This document shows, in pieces, positions 1 to 9,753 of a stretch of 64,000 nt of DNA (the stretch's first letter is position 1; each line of letters opens with the position of its first letter). Made by a program: the position numbers and the translations under genes. Source of the stretch: Candidatus Kuenenia stuttgartensis (GTDB taxonomy: Bacteria > Planctomycetota > Planctomycetia > Planctomycetales > Planctomycetaceae); assembly GCA_945904015.1 (NCBI GenBank), contig CAMDPK010000011.1, forward strand, positions 1 to 64,000, read 5' to 3'. The notes under the pieces are model-generated. The model was not told the DNA's origin. It saw nothing but the letters and a program-made list of their open reading frames with translations, and did not search any database.

Positions 1-17
1 CCGATTTCTTTAGCCAT
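1..17 (-). CDS. possible 5' fragment of a gene downstream of gyrB
   Basis: An ATG on the minus strand at 17-15 opens a frame reading MAKEI and leaves the window after five codons. It lies 142 bases beyond the gyrB stop and in the same direction, so it could be the next gene of the replication locus. Too little is present to name it. A weak GGAA lies roughly 8 bases upstream. Confidence 0.25.
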
Positions 18-81
18 CAGAGATTCCGCAGACAGCCGACTTTTCCAATCAAACGGCGCGTACCTACGGCTGTGTGATTCC

Positions 82-144
82 TGGCCAAGTATTGTGTCTC
101 ACTTGGCCAAGTATTGTGTCCCAAATGACAGGAATTGTGTCCCA
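82..144. repeat. three phased short direct repeats downstream of gyrB
   Basis: The word TGGCCAAGTATTGTGTC occurs at 82-98 and 104-120. Its core ATTGTGTC recurs at 134-141, so the core starts at 91, 113 and 134, i.e. 22 and 21 bases apart (about two helical turns). The GTGTCCCAAA flank is shared by the second and third copies. This could be an operator for the gene starting at 17 or a remnant of an insertion sequence end; the sequence does not decide. Confidence 0.5.
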
Positions 145-159
145 AACCAGCGCACTGCT

Positions 160-2697
<2,538 letters not shown>

Positions 2698-2748
2698 TCA
2701 TCCGTTTTCGTCTGGCTGACTCGTGCTACGTCCATTCTCATTTCAGTC

Positions 2749-2801
2749 GTAGCCGCACTCGTCAGAGTGCGGGGTTCCCACGTTCTGGCGAACGTGGCTA
2801 C
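2749..2801. repeat. GTAG-footed double-hairpin palindrome
   Basis: The element begins GTAGCC and ends GGCTAC, and encloses two perfect 8-bp hairpins: CCGCACTC/GAGTGCGG (2753-2772) and CCACGTTC/GAACGTGG (2778-2797). It would fold as a cruciform with two arms. It sits between the dciA stop and the gyrB start. Confidence 0.75.
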
Positions 2802-2835
2802 CTCCGGTTTGATCACTGACGCTGCACGAGTCTGG

Positions 2836-3186
2836 TTACTTCAGGTCCGTCTTCAGTCGGAATTTGATCTCTCGAATCTTCAAGTGTGCGAATTGTTGTT
2901 GGAGTTGTTCCAGCAACGATTGCTTGTGAAACCCGGCGAGTTCATTGAGTACTGCGGAGTTGCTGACACCGACGTTCAAGATCCCGCGAGTCAATTCGAT
3001 GACTCTCGATTTGCGTCCGAAATCGTCACCGGCAACCGATCGCCAAGCTTGCTGCAACTGTTCCGTGCCGTGAACTCGCGCGAGTCCCTTGAGAGCAATC
3101 AACTCCGAGAGCACTTTGCCGACATGGTGAGGCTCAGCCTTTTTCTGGGCGGTGAAACCTCGGAGGTCGCGATACGGGTCGGTCAT
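2836..3186 (-). CDS. DciA-like protein (DUF721)
   Basis: Small basic protein of about 116 residues matching the DUF721/DciA family. In many bacteria lacking DnaC, this family loads or recruits the replicative helicase DnaB. Recognisable features are the N-terminal helical region (VGKVLSELIALKGL), the family hallmark QLQQAWRSVAGDD and the C-terminal KIREIKFRL strand. The ATG at 3186 (MTDPYRD) is preferred; an in-frame GTG at 3210 would add eight residues. Its place between dnaN and gyrB is the common context for this family. The function is inferred from family and synteny. Confidence 0.85.
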   Translation of the reverse strand: MTDPYRDLRGFTAQKKAEPHHVGKVLSELIALKGLARVHGTEQLQQAWRSVAGDDFGRKSRVIELTRGILNVGVSNSAVLNELAGFHKQSLLEQLQQQFAHLKIREIKFRLKTDLK

Positions 3187-3266
3187 CTTTGAAGTACGGT
3201 GTCTCAGCACTGTTTTCGATCCGCGTCATGAAATCCAAAGCGGTGCTGACACACCGCACTTCCAAG

Positions 3267-4379
3267 TTACCGATCGCGTGCGAGGGGCATGATGACGTAG
3301 GTGTAGCCGTCATCGGTGCGGAGAACTGCGGCGCTTTCGCCGTCGGTGAGTTGCAGCTTGACGGACGTGGATGCATCCAGAATGCGGAGAAAGTCGGCGA
3401 TGTATCGCGGATCGAACGTGATGGTGATGGCAGTGCCGTCATAACTGATGGGCATTTCAATCGTCGATTGACCGATATCGGCTGCCACGCTGGTGAGACG
3501 TAGAACACCGTTGTCGAACGTGAAATCGACTCCGCGGCTTTCTTCATTCGTGACAATCTGAGCTTGCCGAATCGCCGAGTAGAACGGTGAAACCACCATG
3601 TCGATGATTGAGCCGCCGGCTGCCGGGATGACGTCGGCATATCGCGGGAAGCGACCTTCAACCAAGCGGCTGTAGATTGTACTGCTGCCGACTTTTACCA
3701 GCACACTGTTGGGGTACACCGCCACATAAACGTCCTGGTCGTTCTCGGTGATGCTGCGTTCGATCAAGCTGAGGGCTTTTGCAGGAACCACAGGTTGTGT
3801 CGCTCGCGGCTCGATCGTGCCGATCGTGCTGCTCGCGGTGCTGACGACCGCCAAACGACGACTGTCGGTCGCGGCCATCGTGAGTTTGTCGGCATTGAAT
3901 TCCATCAGCACTCCGCCGAGCGCATACCGCGTGCTCTCGGTATCCGTCGCGAAGACCGTTCGCCGAATCATCTCTTTGAATGACGCGGCTGGGACGACGT
4001 GATAGCTCGTCGCGTCAAAGGCTTGCACCGGTGGAAACTCAGCAGGGTCTTCAGCCGAGAGTTTGAATTCGCTGTGTCCTGACCTAACCCACAATGCCTT
4101 CTCGGTCACTTCGAGATCCACTCCATCGTCGGTCAGTTCGCGGAGGATCGCGATCAACCGATCCTTCGGCAGCAAGACTTCACCATCCGAATCGGTCTCG
4201 ACTCCGGGGATGTCGTAGCGAATGCCGACTTCCTGATCGGTGCCTACCAACGTTGCCTTACCGCCACCGACTTGCAGCTTCACATTTCGCAAGATGTCCT
4301 TGGGAGTCCGTGACGGTACAACGCCGCTTACGATCTGAAATGCGGTGGCCAATGTCGGACGATGGCAGTGCAACTTCAT
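3267..4379 (-). CDS. dnaN: DNA polymerase III beta subunit (sliding clamp)
   Basis: Ring-shaped processivity clamp of the replicative polymerase. The 370 residues fit the usual 365-380 and show the triplicated clamp fold. It begins MKLHCHRPTLATAFQIVSGV, contains LGGVLMEF near the start of the second domain, and ends with the hydrophobic-pocket segment YTYVIMPLARDR, closely matching the canonical family C-terminus (MPMRL-type). It lies downstream of dnaA after a 304-base gap and 80 bases before dciA, all in one direction. Confidence 0.97.
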   Translation of the reverse strand: MKLHCHRPTLATAFQIVSGVVPSRTPKDILRNVKLQVGGGKATLVGTDQEVGIRYDIPGVETDSDGEVLLPKDRLIAILRELTDDGVDLEVTEKALWVRSGHSEFKLSAEDPAEFPPVQAFDATSYHVVPAASFKEMIRRTVFATDTESTRYALGGVLMEFNADKLTMAATDSRRLAVVSTASSTIGTIEPRATQPVVPAKALSLIERSITENDQDVYVAVYPNSVLVKVGSSTIYSRLVEGRFPRYADVIPAAGGSIIDMVVSPFYSAIRQAQIVTNEESRGVDFTFDNGVLRLTSVAADIGQSTIEMPISYDGTAITITFDPRYIADFLRILDASTSVKLQLTDGESAAVLRTDDGYTYVIMPLARDR

Positions 4380-4683
4380 GGTTTGCTCGCTTGAGAGGGA
4401 AGCTGGAAAGTGGAGTGTTAAGCTTCTTCTAAAAGATCTTTAGAGAGCAGTCGTCGTATCAGAGAAGGCGATTTTTGTCAGTCAATTTGCAGGCAAGAAT
4501 GTAGCGGGAGAGTAGCGAAAAACTTACGTTCTCACAACGAGCCAAAGTGACTGTCGACAACGTGTGGAGTACCAGTCCAGCCGCGTGCAGGAGATCTGTT
4601 TTCGAGGTGTCCAAGGAACAGTGTCGTGGATTTGTTCCTAACTCCGTTGAGAAGCCCACCGTTCTCAACGGATGGTCAACCAC
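4380..4683. other. dnaA-dnaN intergenic region, candidate origin region
   Basis: No gene was found in these 304 bases. The region has an A/T-richer patch at about 4425-4520, a near-palindrome CTAAAAGATCTTTAG at 4429-4443 and a perfect 10-bp hairpin at 4644-4671. Only one near-consensus DnaA box was seen nearby (TTATCGACA at 4684-4692, overlapping the dnaA stop). The dnaA-dnaN gap is a frequent oriC site in other bacteria, but a box cluster is not evident here. Confidence 0.4.
4644..4671. repeat. perfect 10-bp hairpin after dnaA
   Basis: CCGTTGAGAA (4644-4653) pairs exactly with TTCTCAACGG (4662-4671) around an 8-base loop, 12 bases beyond the dnaA stop. No T-run follows on the minus strand, so it is not a classical Rho-independent terminator. 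It may be an attenuator or origin element. Confidence 0.55.
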
Positions 4684-5838
4684 TTATCGACAGGCTTCAT
4701 CCAGCCGAGTCAGTCGCTGTCGCAACGCGGGTTCTTTGTCGAGCCGAATTTCCAGTTTTCGGACGGCATGGATGACCGATGAATGTTGCCGCTCGAAAAA
4801 CGCGCCGAGCTCAGGATACGAAGCTTTGCAGAGTTTCCGACACAGCCACATGGCATATTGCCGAGGCAACACGAGTGCTTGCGAACGTCGGCTGGAACGG
4901 AGCGCGGCCAGAGTGATACCGAATTCTTTGGCCACGGCACGGCTGACCTTCAACGGAGTCACCCCCTTGCCGGGAAGTTCCTGTCGCAGGAACTCTTCGA
5001 TGTCGGCTCGTTTGAGCGACCGGTGCAACTCGGAAAGCTGAGTCACGATGCCGATCAGCTCTCGCGGAGAGACCTCCAACGATTCGGCGAGCAGCGCGAG
5101 GGCATCGCGGGAGATTGCCAAACGGTGTTGACGGCAAAAAAGCCGCAGCAGTTCGGCTCGGCTTTCAGGCCCCGGATGTTTGAGGACAATCACCGTACCA
5201 CTGCGGAGGCGGTTGACCAACTTGGCTGGGAAGGACTCCAACTGTCCCGGAAACTTGGTGCTCGTCACGATGACGTCGCGACCGTGAGCGAGCCGTTCGT
5301 CGATCGCCGCCAACAGTTGCCGCTGAGTTTCGGGACGGCGTTCGATCGCTTGGAGGTCTTCGCAGACCAGCACCGATACAGATCGGAAACGCTCTTGAAA
5401 TTCCGGGACTTGCTGATTGCTCGAGGCTTCCGCGAGTTGCGCGGCGAAGTCCGCCGCCGTGAGTCTGGCAAGTTCTCCGGGCGGGATCAGCCGGCACGCG
5501 CTAGCGTCCGGTTCGGGCTCAGTTTGCATGACCGAACCGGGGGCTAGCGCCCTGCGGCTGATTGATTGACCAGGCAGCCCCGCCGTTCCCACCGCCGTGA
5601 GTTGCAACGGGGTGACTTGCGAGGAAGGGAGTTCGCGGAAAGACTCCGCCAGCAACGCCGACTTCCCGCTACCGGCCGGGCCGACGAGGTACAACAAACG
5701 GCCTTTGCCCTCAGCGGCTGGTTTCAGCAGCCGGCGCAGTGTCGATCGAGCCAAGCGTTGCTCGGCAATCGGAATCAACGGTGGAACAGTGGTTGTCGGA
5801 GACATGGCGGAACAGTTTACCGAGGTCGTCAAGTCCAT
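4684..5838 (-). CDS. dnaA: divergent, short chromosomal replication initiator DnaA
   Basis: AAA+ initiator-like protein of 384 residues, against about 450 for typical DnaA. Domains I and II (helicase-binding and linker) are missing: Walker A (GPAGSGKS) already lies at residues 53-60. The Walker B position reads VLVCEDLQ (E160-D161 instead of DD), sensor 1 is VIVTSTK near 189-195, a sensor-2-like SPRELIGI near 257-264, and the C-terminal DNA-binding domain has PRQYAMWLCRKL and ERQHSSVIHAV (residues 325-359), a relaxed form of the DHTTV.HA signature. Residues about 92-118 are encoded by an in-frame palindromic element, which is not part of the family. Position upstream of dnaN supports the DnaA assignment. 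An alternative ATG at 5805 gives a protein 11 residues shorter. Confidence 0.85.
   Translation of the reverse strand: MDLTTSVNCSAMSPTTTVPPLIPIAEQRLARSTLRRLLKPAAEGKGRLLYLVGPAGSGKSALLAESFRELPSSQVTPLQLTAVGTAGLPGQSISRRALAPGSVMQTEPEPDASACRLIPPGELARLTAADFAAQLAEASSNQQVPEFQERFRSVSVLVCEDLQAIERRPETQRQLLAAIDERLAHGRDVIVTSTKFPGQLESFPAKLVNRLRSGTVIVLKHPGPESRAELLRLFCRQHRLAISRDALALLAESLEVSPRELIGIVTQLSELHRSLKRADIEEFLRQELPGKGVTPLKVSRAVAKEFGITLAALRSSRRSQALVLPRQYAMWLCRKLCKASYPELGAFFERQHSSVIHAVRKLEIRLDKEPALRQRLTRLDEACR
5488..5560. repeat. palindromic element inserted in frame in dnaA
   Basis: Two 29-base arms (5488-5516 and 5532-5560) are inverted copies with six mismatches around a 15-base loop. The core GCGCTAGC and outer CAGCCG/CGGCTG ends match the element between dnaA and the PfkB gene (5902-5972), so it is a dispersed element rather than a gene-specific structure. 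Read on the minus strand it has no stop and supplies about 25 codons to DnaA. Confidence 0.85.
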
Positions 5839-5891
5839 GCGTGACTTGGCGAGCCGGGCGGCGTCAGTTCAATGGCACTCACATTGATGGA

Positions 5892-5900
5892 TGTGGATGA
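5892..5900 (+). promoter_or_regulatory. near-consensus DnaA box upstream of dnaA
   Basis: TGTGGATGA differs by one base from the inverted consensus TGTGGATAA. It lies in the divergent gap between dnaA and the PfkB gene, directly before the palindrome at 5902. As a single 9-mer it could be chance. Confidence 0.25.
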
Positions 5901-5901
5901 T

Positions 5902-5972
5902 GAGCCGGAACGCGCTAGCGTCCGGTTTGTTGTTGTTTTGTGTCCGAACCGGACGCTAGCGCGTTCCGGCTC
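5902..5972. repeat. perfect 26-bp palindromic element (GCGCTAGC family)
   Basis: The arms 5902-5927 and 5947-5972 are exact inverted copies around a T/G-rich 19-base loop. The ends read GAGCCGG/CCGGCTC. It occupies the divergent promoter region between dnaA and the PfkB kinase and is the intergenic sibling of the element inside dnaA. Confidence 0.9.
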
Positions 5973-6002
5973 ACCTGTTGAATCGAAGAGAACGAGGAAC
6001 TC

Positions 6003-6986
6003 ATGGTATACGACGTTTACGGCGTCGGGAATTCGTTGGTCGATATTCAAGCTCGCGTCGATGATCGGTTTTTGGAGCTGATCGGATTCGCGAAAGGGAT
6101 CATGACGCTCGTCGATGAGGCGGCTCAGCGGCGTGTGCTGGAAAAGCTCGCTGATCGGCCGACGAATCGCTGCGCGGGAGGCTCGGCCGCGAACACGATC
6201 ATGGGGGTCGTCGATTTCGGAGGGCAGGGGGCCTATGCCGGCAAGACCGGCCGCGATGAGATCGGCGAGTTCTTTCTGTCCGACATGCGACAACGCGGCG
6301 TCAGCATCGAAGTGCCGCCGACGGCCGGCCAGTCCGGGACGTGTGTCGTGCTCATCACCGATGATGCTCAGCGGACGATGCTGACGAATCTCGGAGTGTC
6401 AGCGACGCTCGGCCCCGACGACATCAATGAAGCGGACGTTCGGCAAGCGAAGTACGTCTACATCGAAGGCTACCTCTTCACGAATGAAGGCCCGCGAGCC
6501 GCCGCTCTCAAGGCAATCGAGCTGGCCAAGAAGAATGGCGTGAAGGTCGCCTTCACTGTGTCTGACCCGTTTTTGATCGGGCTGTTCCGCGACCGCTTCT
6601 GGCAGCTCATCGAAGAGGACGTCGATCTGCTGTTCTGCAACGAAGAGGAAGCTCGCGCGTTGACCGGCAAACAAGACTCGATCGAGTGTGCTCGGATCAT
6701 CCACCAACATTGCGAGAACGTCGCACTGACGCTGGGCAAGAACGGCAGTTTGTTGATGCACCAAGGCGAGGTCATTCCCGTCGAAGGTGTGCCGGTGGTC
6801 GCGATCGACACGACCGGAGCCGGCGACATGTACGCCGCCGGAATCCTGTACGGCATCACCAACGGCCCGACTTGGAAGCAAGCCGGCCACCTCGCCTCAC
6901 ACGCGGCGGCCCGGATCGTCGGACAACTCGGAGCACGCTTGCAGCGACGGTTCACTCGCGATGAGATCACGGCGTTGTTGAAGTAA
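6003..6986 (+). CDS. PfkB-family carbohydrate/adenosine kinase
   Basis: Ribokinase-fold kinase of 327 residues that probably phosphorylates a sugar or nucleoside. It shows the first PfkB signature region ([16 protein letters not shown] near residues 60-75), a substrate-loop [12 protein letters not shown] and the second signature [12 protein letters not shown] near 268-279, whose last Asp is the catalytic base. The start [14 protein letters not shown] resembles adenosine kinase-like members, so adenosine is a reasonable guess, but substrate cannot be assigned from sequence. It is divergent from dnaA and flanked on both sides by palindromic elements of the same family. Confidence 0.9.
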   Translation: MVYDVYGVGNSLVDIQARVDDRFLELIGFAKGIMTLVDEAAQRRVLEKLADRPTNRCAGGSAANTIMGVVDFGGQGAYAGKTGRDEIGEFFLSDMRQRGVSIEVPPTAGQSGTCVVLITDDAQRTMLTNLGVSATLGPDDINEADVRQAKYVYIEGYLFTNEGPRAAALKAIELAKKNGVKVAFTVSDPFLIGLFRDRFWQLIEEDVDLLFCNEEEARALTGKQDSIECARIIHQHCENVALTLGKNGSLLMHQGEVIPVEGVPVVAIDTTGAGDMYAAGILYGITNGPTWKQAGHLASHAAARIVGQLGARLQRRFTRDEITALLK

Positions 6987-7000
6987 CGAACCAGTCTCGG

Positions 7001-7066
7001 CGAGCCGGAGGGAATTAGCCCCCGGACATCGACCAATACGTCCGGGGGCTAACGCCCTCCGGCTCG
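7001..7066. repeat. palindromic element (GAGCCGG-ended family)
   Basis: 27-base arms (7001-7027 and 7040-7066) are inverted copies with two mismatches. The ends CGAGCCGG/CCGGCTCG match the elements at 5488 and 5902. It starts 15 bases after the PfkB stop and could act as a bidirectional mRNA 3' structure. Confidence 0.85.
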
Positions 7067-7094
7067 CCAGTATCAGGAAATCAAAGGAACGACG

Positions 7095-8411
7095 ATGAAA
7101 ACGCTCATTCGACTCTTCGCCGTGCTTGTCGCTTTGCAGGGAACGATCGCAGTCAACGCAGACGAAGAGGGCTTCACGCCGCTCTTCAACGGCAAAGATT
7201 TGTCTGGCTGGGTGCCGGTCAACGTCGCGCCGAACACGTTCACGGCGAAGGATGGTCTGATCGTCAGCACGGGCAAGCCGACGGGTGTCATGCGGACGGC
7301 GAAGCAGTACGAAAACTTCATCCTCGAACTCGAATGGCGGCACATGCAGCCGAAAGGGAACGCCGGCGTGTTTGTCTGGAGTCACCCGTTGACGGCTCAA
7401 GGGACGCCGTTCGCCAAGAGCATCGAAGTCCAAGTGCTCGATGGTCACGAGACCGCGAACTACACGAGTCATGGCGATGTCTTCTCGATTCACGGCGCGC
7501 GAATGAACCCGGATCGGCCACATCCCGCCGGTGCCGAGCGATGCCTGCCGAGTGAGAAACGCAGCAAGCCGTCGCCGGAATGGAATCACTATCGCGTCGA
7601 ATGTCGCGACGGAGTCCTCAAACTGGCGGTCAACGGCAAGGTGGTTTCCGGAGGCAGTCAGTGCAATCCGCGCAAGGGCTACCTCTGTTTGGAATCGGAA
7701 GGTTCGGAGTGTCACTTCCGCAACTTGCGGATCAAGGAGTTACCGTCGTCGAACCCGCCTGCGGACGAAGTCCAGCCGGTGATCGACGGATTTCGTTCGC
7801 TCTACACAGGACTCGATCTCACGAATTGGGTCAGCGATCCGGGTCACGTCGGCCACTGGCAACCGCAGGATTGGGTGCTCGACTACGACGGCAAGAGCGA
7901 AGCGAAAGGGACCAGCCCCGCCGATGCCGGGCATCTCTGGACGGAAAAAGAGTTCGGCGACTTCGAGTTGATCTGCGACTGGAAATGGACTGGCAAACCG
8001 AAGACCAGCAAGCGACCGGTCATTCAACCGAACGGCGACGAAGGCCCGGAGGAAGAAGAGTTCGCCGACGCGGGGGACAGCGGCATTTACTTGCGCGGCA
8101 ATGACAAATCGCAGATCAATATGTGGTGCCGCCCGATCGGCAGCGGCGAGATTCGCGGTTACCGGCTCGATAAGTCGATGCCCGCCGAGGTTCGCACCGG
8201 CTGCATTCCCAAGAAACGCGCCGACAAGCCAATCGGCCAATGGAACCGCTTCCACATCACGATGAAGGGGGACCGCACGACGGTCGTGCTCAACGGCGAA
8301 ACAGTCATCGACAATGTGCAGCTTCCAGGAATTCCTACTCGCGGCCGAATCGCGTTGCAGCATCACGGCGATCCGATCCAGTTCGCCAGTCTCTTGATTC
8401 GCGAGCTGTAG
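7095..8411 (+). CDS. secreted protein with two DUF1080 (3-keto-disaccharide hydrolase) domains
   Basis: 438-residue exported protein. Residues 1-22 form a signal peptide (MKTLIRLFAVLVALQGTIAVNA). Two lectin-like DUF1080 domains follow, about residues 27-215 (GFTPLFNGKDLSGW...) and 235-438 (GFRSLYTGLDLTNW...). Each has the family's EFGDFEL/ENFILELEW core strand and GNAGVFV/GDSGIYLRG segment. The family is expanded in planctomycetes, and some members hydrolyse 3-keto-glycosides; the exact substrate is unknown. The stop TAG lies inside the foot of the palindrome starting at 8408. A GGAAC lies upstream of the ATG. Confidence 0.88.
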   Translation: MKTLIRLFAVLVALQGTIAVNADEEGFTPLFNGKDLSGWVPVNVAPNTFTAKDGLIVSTGKPTGVMRTAKQYENFILELEWRHMQPKGNAGVFVWSHPLTAQGTPFAKSIEVQVLDGHETANYTSHGDVFSIHGARMNPDRPHPAGAERCLPSEKRSKPSPEWNHYRVECRDGVLKLAVNGKVVSGGSQCNPRKGYLCLESEGSECHFRNLRIKELPSSNPPADEVQPVIDGFRSLYTGLDLTNWVSDPGHVGHWQPQDWVLDYDGKSEAKGTSPADAGHLWTEKEFGDFELICDWKWTGKPKTSKRPVIQPNGDEGPEEEEFADAGDSGIYLRGNDKSQINMWCRPIGSGEIRGYRLDKSMPAEVRTGCIPKKRADKPIGQWNRFHITMKGDRTTVVLNGETVIDNVQLPGIPTRGRIALQHHGDPIQFASLLIREL

Positions 8412-8456
8412 GTTGGGACTCCGTCCCGACCCGGTCGGGACGGAGTCCCAACCTAC
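8408..8456. repeat. perfect 24-bp GTAG-footed palindrome
   Basis: Arms 8408-8431 and 8433-8456 are exact inverted copies with a single unpaired base at 8432. It begins GTAGGTTGGG and ends CCCAACCTAC. The TAG at 8409-8411 is the stop codon of the preceding DUF1080 gene. The same family recurs at 22186-22280. Confidence 0.92.
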
Positions 8457-8501
8457 TTTGCGGCGTCGCGTATTCGTCTGGTGACAAAGTGAGTTCCATT
8501 C

Positions 8502-9647
8502 ATGCCCACTCGCATCTATCTCGACCACAACGCGACGACTCGGCCGTGGCCGGAAGTGATTGAGGCGGTCGCGTATCACTTGCAGCACAGCTATGCGAAT
8601 CCCGGCAGCCGACATGCCGAGGGGCGGCAAGCTCGCAAAGTGTTGGAGTCGTCGCGCGAGTCGATCGCGTCGATCCTGGGTGCGCAGCCCGACGAAGTCA
8701 TCTTCACCAGCGGCGGTACGGAAGCGTCGAACCTCGCGCTGTTCGGTGCGGCGTTCTCGATGACACCGGGCACGATTGCGCTGACGGCGGGCGAGCATCC
8801 CGCGACGATCGAAGCCTGCAAGTCGCTGAAGCCGAGCGGTTGGGAGTTGACGGTGTTGCCCGTTGATCGCGAAGGGCGGTTGCTCCCTTTGGAGTGCGGC
8901 GGGTCATCGCCGCTGTGGACCGAGAAGATCAAACTCGCCACCGTCATCCTGGCTCACAACGAGACCGGCGTGATTCAAGACGTGCGACTGCTGACGACGA
9001 TTTGTCGCGAGCAGGGAGTGTTCTGTCACATCGATGCCGTGCAAGCGGTTGGGAAGATCGAGGTCAACTTCGCGGAACTCGGCGCGACCTCGCTGGCATT
9101 CGGTGCTCACAAGTTTCATGGCCCGCGCGGCATCGGCGGATTGCTGTTGAAGAAGGGGACGACCCTCGCACCGTTTGAGTTTGGTGGACATCAAGAATCC
9201 GGCCGCAGGCCGGGAACCGAGATGGTCGCGCTCGCGGCCGGCATGGCGAAGGCGCTGGAACTGTGGCATCGCGAGCGACACGAACGGACAGCGCGGCTTA
9301 AAGAACTTCGCGATCGGTTGGAAGCGGGATTGTTCGATCGTTGCCCGTGGGCGGTCGTGAACGGCTCGCGCGAGTTCCGCTTGCCGAACACGCTCAACAT
9401 CGCGTTTCCCGGCCTCGACGGTGAAGCGATCCTCGTCAACTTGGACTTGGAAGGGATCGCGTGCTCGCTGGGCAGCACCTGCGCCAGCGGCTCGGCCGAA
9501 CCCGCTCCGGCGCTGGTCGCGATGGGTGCTTCGCCGGAAGTCTACAAGGCGTCAGTGCGCTTCACGGTTGGGTTGGAGAACACGGTCGCTGAAATGGACG
9601 ATGCAGCCGAACGCATCGGCCGAGTGATCGCACGGCTGCGCGGTTGA
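8502..9647 (+). CDS. cysteine desulfurase, NifS/IscS-type
   Basis: PLP enzyme that removes sulfur from cysteine for Fe-S cluster or thio-cofactor assembly. The 381 residues start with YLDHNATT and include TSGGTEASNLAL, the PLP-binding lysine in GAHKFHGPRG (about residue 203), and the catalytic loop GSTCASGSAEP with Cys near 327. An R-P-GTE motif follows the lysine region. A short Ser/Gly/Ala loop places it with group I NifS/IscS proteins. No isc or suf partner genes are adjacent, so it stands alone between palindromes. Confidence 0.93.
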   Translation: MPTRIYLDHNATTRPWPEVIEAVAYHLQHSYANPGSRHAEGRQARKVLESSRESIASILGAQPDEVIFTSGGTEASNLALFGAAFSMTPGTIALTAGEHPATIEACKSLKPSGWELTVLPVDREGRLLPLECGGSSPLWTEKIKLATVILAHNETGVIQDVRLLTTICREQGVFCHIDAVQAVGKIEVNFAELGATSLAFGAHKFHGPRGIGGLLLKKGTTLAPFEFGGHQESGRRPGTEMVALAAGMAKALELWHRERHERTARLKELRDRLEAGLFDRCPWAVVNGSREFRLPNTLNIAFPGLDGEAILVNLDLEGIACSLGSTCASGSAEPAPALVAMGASPEVYKASVRFTVGLENTVAEMDDAAERIGRVIARLRG

Positions 9648-9654
9648 TGCTTTA

Positions 9655-9714
9655 AGTAGACCGGACGCCTACGTCCGGTCGATCATCCGTTCGGACGTAG
9701 GCGTCCGAACTACT
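9655..9714. repeat. palindromic element (CGGACGTAGGCGTCCG family)
   Basis: 23-base arms (9655-9677 and 9692-9714) are inverted copies with two mismatches, ending AGTAG/CTACT. It lies 7 bases after the cysteine desulfurase stop. A decayed relative (TTCGGACGT... CCGGACGTGGGCGTCC) is visible at about 50525-50575. Confidence 0.85.
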
Positions 9715-9753
9715 CTTGGGTTGCGGCCAAAGTTCACGGTAGGCTGCGCATCT

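Noticed and set aside
4644-4671. Rho-independent terminator of dnaA
   Set aside because: The hairpin is perfect but no T-run follows on the transcribed strand.
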